From Bacteroidota bacterium (lineage in GTDB: Bacteria > Bacteroidota > Ignavibacteria > Kapaibacteriales > UBA2268), in assembly GCA_022708005.1 (NCBI GenBank), contig JAKIZN010000089.1, positions 1 through 6,618 on the forward strand: 6,618 nucleotides of DNA, given 5' to 3'. Shown here piece after piece: positions 4,902-6,618 of the stretch. The number at the start of each line of letters is the position of its first letter. Position 1 is the stretch's first letter. The notes beneath the pieces were generated by a model. It was given only the letters and a program-made list of their open reading frames with translations. It was not told the DNA's origin and did no database searches. Made by a program: the position numbers and the translations under genes.

Positions 4902-5678
4902 ATGCGAGAATACATAGCTTTTGACATAGAAACTATCCCGGGCGATTTCGATAGCCTATCCGAAAGCCAGCAGGAATATTTGCTCCGTGGGACAACAACC
5001 GACGAAGAAAAAGAGCAGAAAAAGCGAGAAATGGCTCTAACAGCTCTTACAGGTAGAGTGGTCTGTATAGGAATGGCAAAATATAGTCTCGATAAAACCG
5101 ATAACGGCTATCAAGCTATCGCGGGCAATAAAATAGCTCTTTGCGTCGAGCCACCATCTTTTGTCGATACAGCCGACGCAAGCGACAAAGTCGATGGCGA
5201 AAGCAAGAAAATTCCTTTGCCCGACGGCGCTATCTGCTTGCTTGGCAATGAATATTGGGTGCTGGATACTTTTTGGAGAAAGTTGGGGGAAAATCCGCAT
5301 CATACGCTGATTTCTTTTAATGGTCGCAATTTTGACGCTCCATTTCTTATGCACCGTTCGGCTATTTATAAGCTCAGACCCAGCAGAAATTTGATGGAAG
5401 GCACGCGGTTTAATTATAGCAAACATATAGACTTGCTCGATGAGCTTACTTATTATTCGCCGTCATCATCTGGACCAACTCGGCGATTTAATTTTGATTT
5501 CTACGCGCAAAGCTTTGGCATAACTTCGCCCAAAGCCCAAGGAGTAGACGGCTCAAAAGTAGCCGGTTTATTCGACGAAGGTAAAATCATCGATATTGCC
5601 GAATATTGCTTGCGAGACGTAGTCGCCACTTGGGAACTATTTGAATTTTGGAACGAATATCTAAACTTTAAGCAATAG
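4902..5678 (+). CDS. Predicted 3'-5' exonuclease, PolB-like (DEDDy-type fold)
   Basis: The 258-residue protein has the three exonuclease motifs of the DnaQ-like superfamily in the form seen in the PolB-like family (DNA_pol_B_exo2). ExoI is YIAFDIETIPG, with Asp8 and Glu10 as metal ligands. ExoII is LISFNGRNFDAPFL, with Asp145. ExoIII is AEYCLRDVVATWELF, with Tyr235 and Asp239, the Y-x-x-x-D spacing of DEDDy enzymes. Conserved LTGRVVCIGMA (49 to 59) and HIDLLDEL (175 to 182) segments also fit. It probably trims DNA 3' ends in repair; the in vivo substrate of this stand-alone family is not well established. Residues 62 to 110 form a hydrophilic, variable insert. It is host-type in character, sits one base upstream of lnt in a likely operon, and diverges from the phage block. 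Confidence 0.88.
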   Translation: MREYIAFDIETIPGDFDSLSESQQEYLLRGTTTDEEKEQKKREMALTALTGRVVCIGMAKYSLDKTDNGYQAIAGNKIALCVEPPSFVDTADASDKVDGESKKIPLPDGAICLLGNEYWVLDTFWRKLGENPHHTLISFNGRNFDAPFLMHRSAIYKLRPSRNLMEGTRFNYSKHIDLLDELTYYSPSSSGPTRRFNFDFYAQSFGITSPKAQGVDGSKVAGLFDEGKIIDIAEYCLRDVVATWELFEFWNEYLNFKQ

Positions 5679-5679
5679 T

Positions 5680-6618
5680 ATGAATGCTAAGTATGCTTTG
5701 TTTGCCGCTCTATCGGGGGCGTTTCTTGGGCTTGCTTTCCCGCCGTATCCTTTTGGATTTCTTGCGATAGTAGCGTTTGTGCCTATACTATTTTTGTTCG
5801 AAACGCGACAATTGCTAAAGCATAAATTTTTGTATTTATACATAACATTTTTTTTATACCATGCCATAGCTAATTGGTGGATAGGCAGTTGGCAATCCGA
5901 AACAGACCCGTACCTGACTGTGAGCGGCATAGCGCTTTGCTTTGCTCATCCTTTCTTCTTTTTTATACCGTTTTGGTTTTATTTTCATATTAGAAAAAGC
6001 TTTGGCTCAAAAGTAGCACTTTGGACTTTTCCGTTGGGCTGGGTTGCTTTTGAATGGCTGCATTCGCTTGGCGAAGCGTCATACCCTTGGCTTAATATAG
6101 GCTATACGCAGCTATATAATACATATTGGATACAATTTATTGATATAATTTGGGGGGCATCGCTATTGCTGGCTTATGCGAATATTGTCGTGCTTATGAT
6201 GATACTTAACCTCCGAAATAGTGGCGGCACTTTCAGCATAAAACAAGCTCTTTGGAATCGTAATAAGCAGTATTCGCTCAGCATCATTGCTATATTTATT
6301 TTGCCATTAGTTTATGGATATTTCACAACTAAAATTTATAGCCACGAAAATTTGCTCAAGTCAAATCCTTCGCTATTTGTTGGCATAGTTCAGCCGAATA
6401 TCAATCCTTGGCGAAAGTGGGATACCAAAGGGATAGAGCAAGTAACTTTGCACAAATATTTGCAAGATTCGCTGGCAGAATCGCAGGGCGCTCCACTTGA
6501 TTTATGCGTTTGGAGCGAAACGGCTATTCCTTATATTTCGCTATCTGTAAATTACGGGCATTTCTATCCATTTATTACAGAGTGGCTCAATAAATCTGGC
6601 ACTGCGCTGCTAACTGGC
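5680..6618 (+). CDS. lnt: Apolipoprotein N-acyltransferase, 5' part (cut by window end)
   Basis: The frame is open for 313 codons to the window end. Lnt transfers an acyl chain from phospholipid to the N-terminal cysteine of lipoproteins in the inner membrane of bacteria with an outer membrane. The N-terminal half is hydrophobic, with several membrane helices and an opening typical of the family (LSGAFLGLAFPPYPFGFLAIVAFVPIL in two parts at about 11 to 37). A WLNIGYTQL segment near residue 140 and the following FIDIIWGASLLLAY match the conserved l-g-y-t-q and i-D-x-x-G-x-x-l-l region. The nitrilase domain begins near FVGIVQPNI, and VWSETAIPY holds the glutamate of the Glu-Lys-Cys catalytic triad; the Lys and Cys lie beyond the window. 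The ATG at 5680 is one base after the exonuclease stop with no good ribosome site, suggesting translational coupling. Confidence 0.92.
   Translation, partial: MNAKYALFAALSGAFLGLAFPPYPFGFLAIVAFVPILFLFETRQLLKHKFLYLYITFFLYHAIANWWIGSWQSETDPYLTVSGIALCFAHPFFFFIPFWFYFHIRKSFGSKVALWTFPLGWVAFEWLHSLGEASYPWLNIGYTQLYNTYWIQFIDIIWGASLLLAYANIVVLMMILNLRNSGGTFSIKQALWNRNKQYSLSIIAIFILPLVYGYFTTKIYSHENLLKSNPSLFVGIVQPNINPWRKWDTKGIEQVTLHKYLQDSLAESQGAPLDLCVWSETAIPYISLSVNYGHFYPFITEWLNKSGTALLTG

Noticed and set aside
4890..4904. TTG at 4890 as the exonuclease start
   Set aside because: It overlaps the GGAGG ribosome site; the ATG at 4902 has ideal spacing and begins the conserved exonuclease domain directly.
5661..5930. 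Minus-strand open frame at the start of lnt, and another at 5037-5426 within the exonuclease gene
   Set aside because: Both are antisense to strongly recognised genes with conserved motifs.
1..6618. CRISPR arrays, tRNA or rRNA genes, transposase genes
   Set aside because: Looked for by eye on both strands; no regularly spaced repeats, cloverleaf candidates or transposase motifs were found.

Overview
The window joins two gene blocks that diverge from an intergenic region of about 340 bases. The left block, on the minus strand from about 4561 down to base 1, is a run of phage virion and lysis genes. The right block, on the plus strand from 4902 to the window end, is ordinary bacterial chromosome. 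A gene for apolipoprotein N-acyltransferase (lnt) points to a host with an outer membrane. The PolB-type 3'-5' exonuclease and a promoter-like pair resembling the TTG / TAnnTTTG pattern of Bacteroidota fit the Bacteroidota-Chlorobi group. That placement is an inference and no species can be named.

In transcription order the left block holds a head maturation protease fused to a coiled-coil scaffold, the major capsid protein (lambda gpE-like family), a small DUF2190-like capsid cement protein, and a Mu gp36-like (DUF1320) connector protein. These are followed by a three-helix membrane protein (candidate holin), a secreted CHAP-type endolysin, two small proteins of unknown family that look like beta-rich virion proteins, and the first 28 codons of a protein with one N-terminal membrane helix. 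The genes are tightly packed with 1 to 22 base gaps or overlaps, except for 84 bases after the endolysin that carry a perfect 14-bp hairpin. The capsid genes would build and mature a procapsid, and the holin and endolysin pair would release particles.

The region between the blocks holds a perfect 20-bp palindrome that extends to 28 bp with one mismatch, a 14-bp AT-rich palindrome, and a plausible promoter for the phage block.

On the right, the exonuclease gene is followed one base after its stop codon by lnt, which is cut by the window end.

The most notable feature is the junction. The head genes start at the protease, with no terminase or portal gene upstream where a tailed phage would normally have them; host genes lie there instead. 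This could be a broken prophage, the edge of a rearranged one, or a split gene-transfer-agent-like or domesticated capsid locus. The window alone cannot decide.
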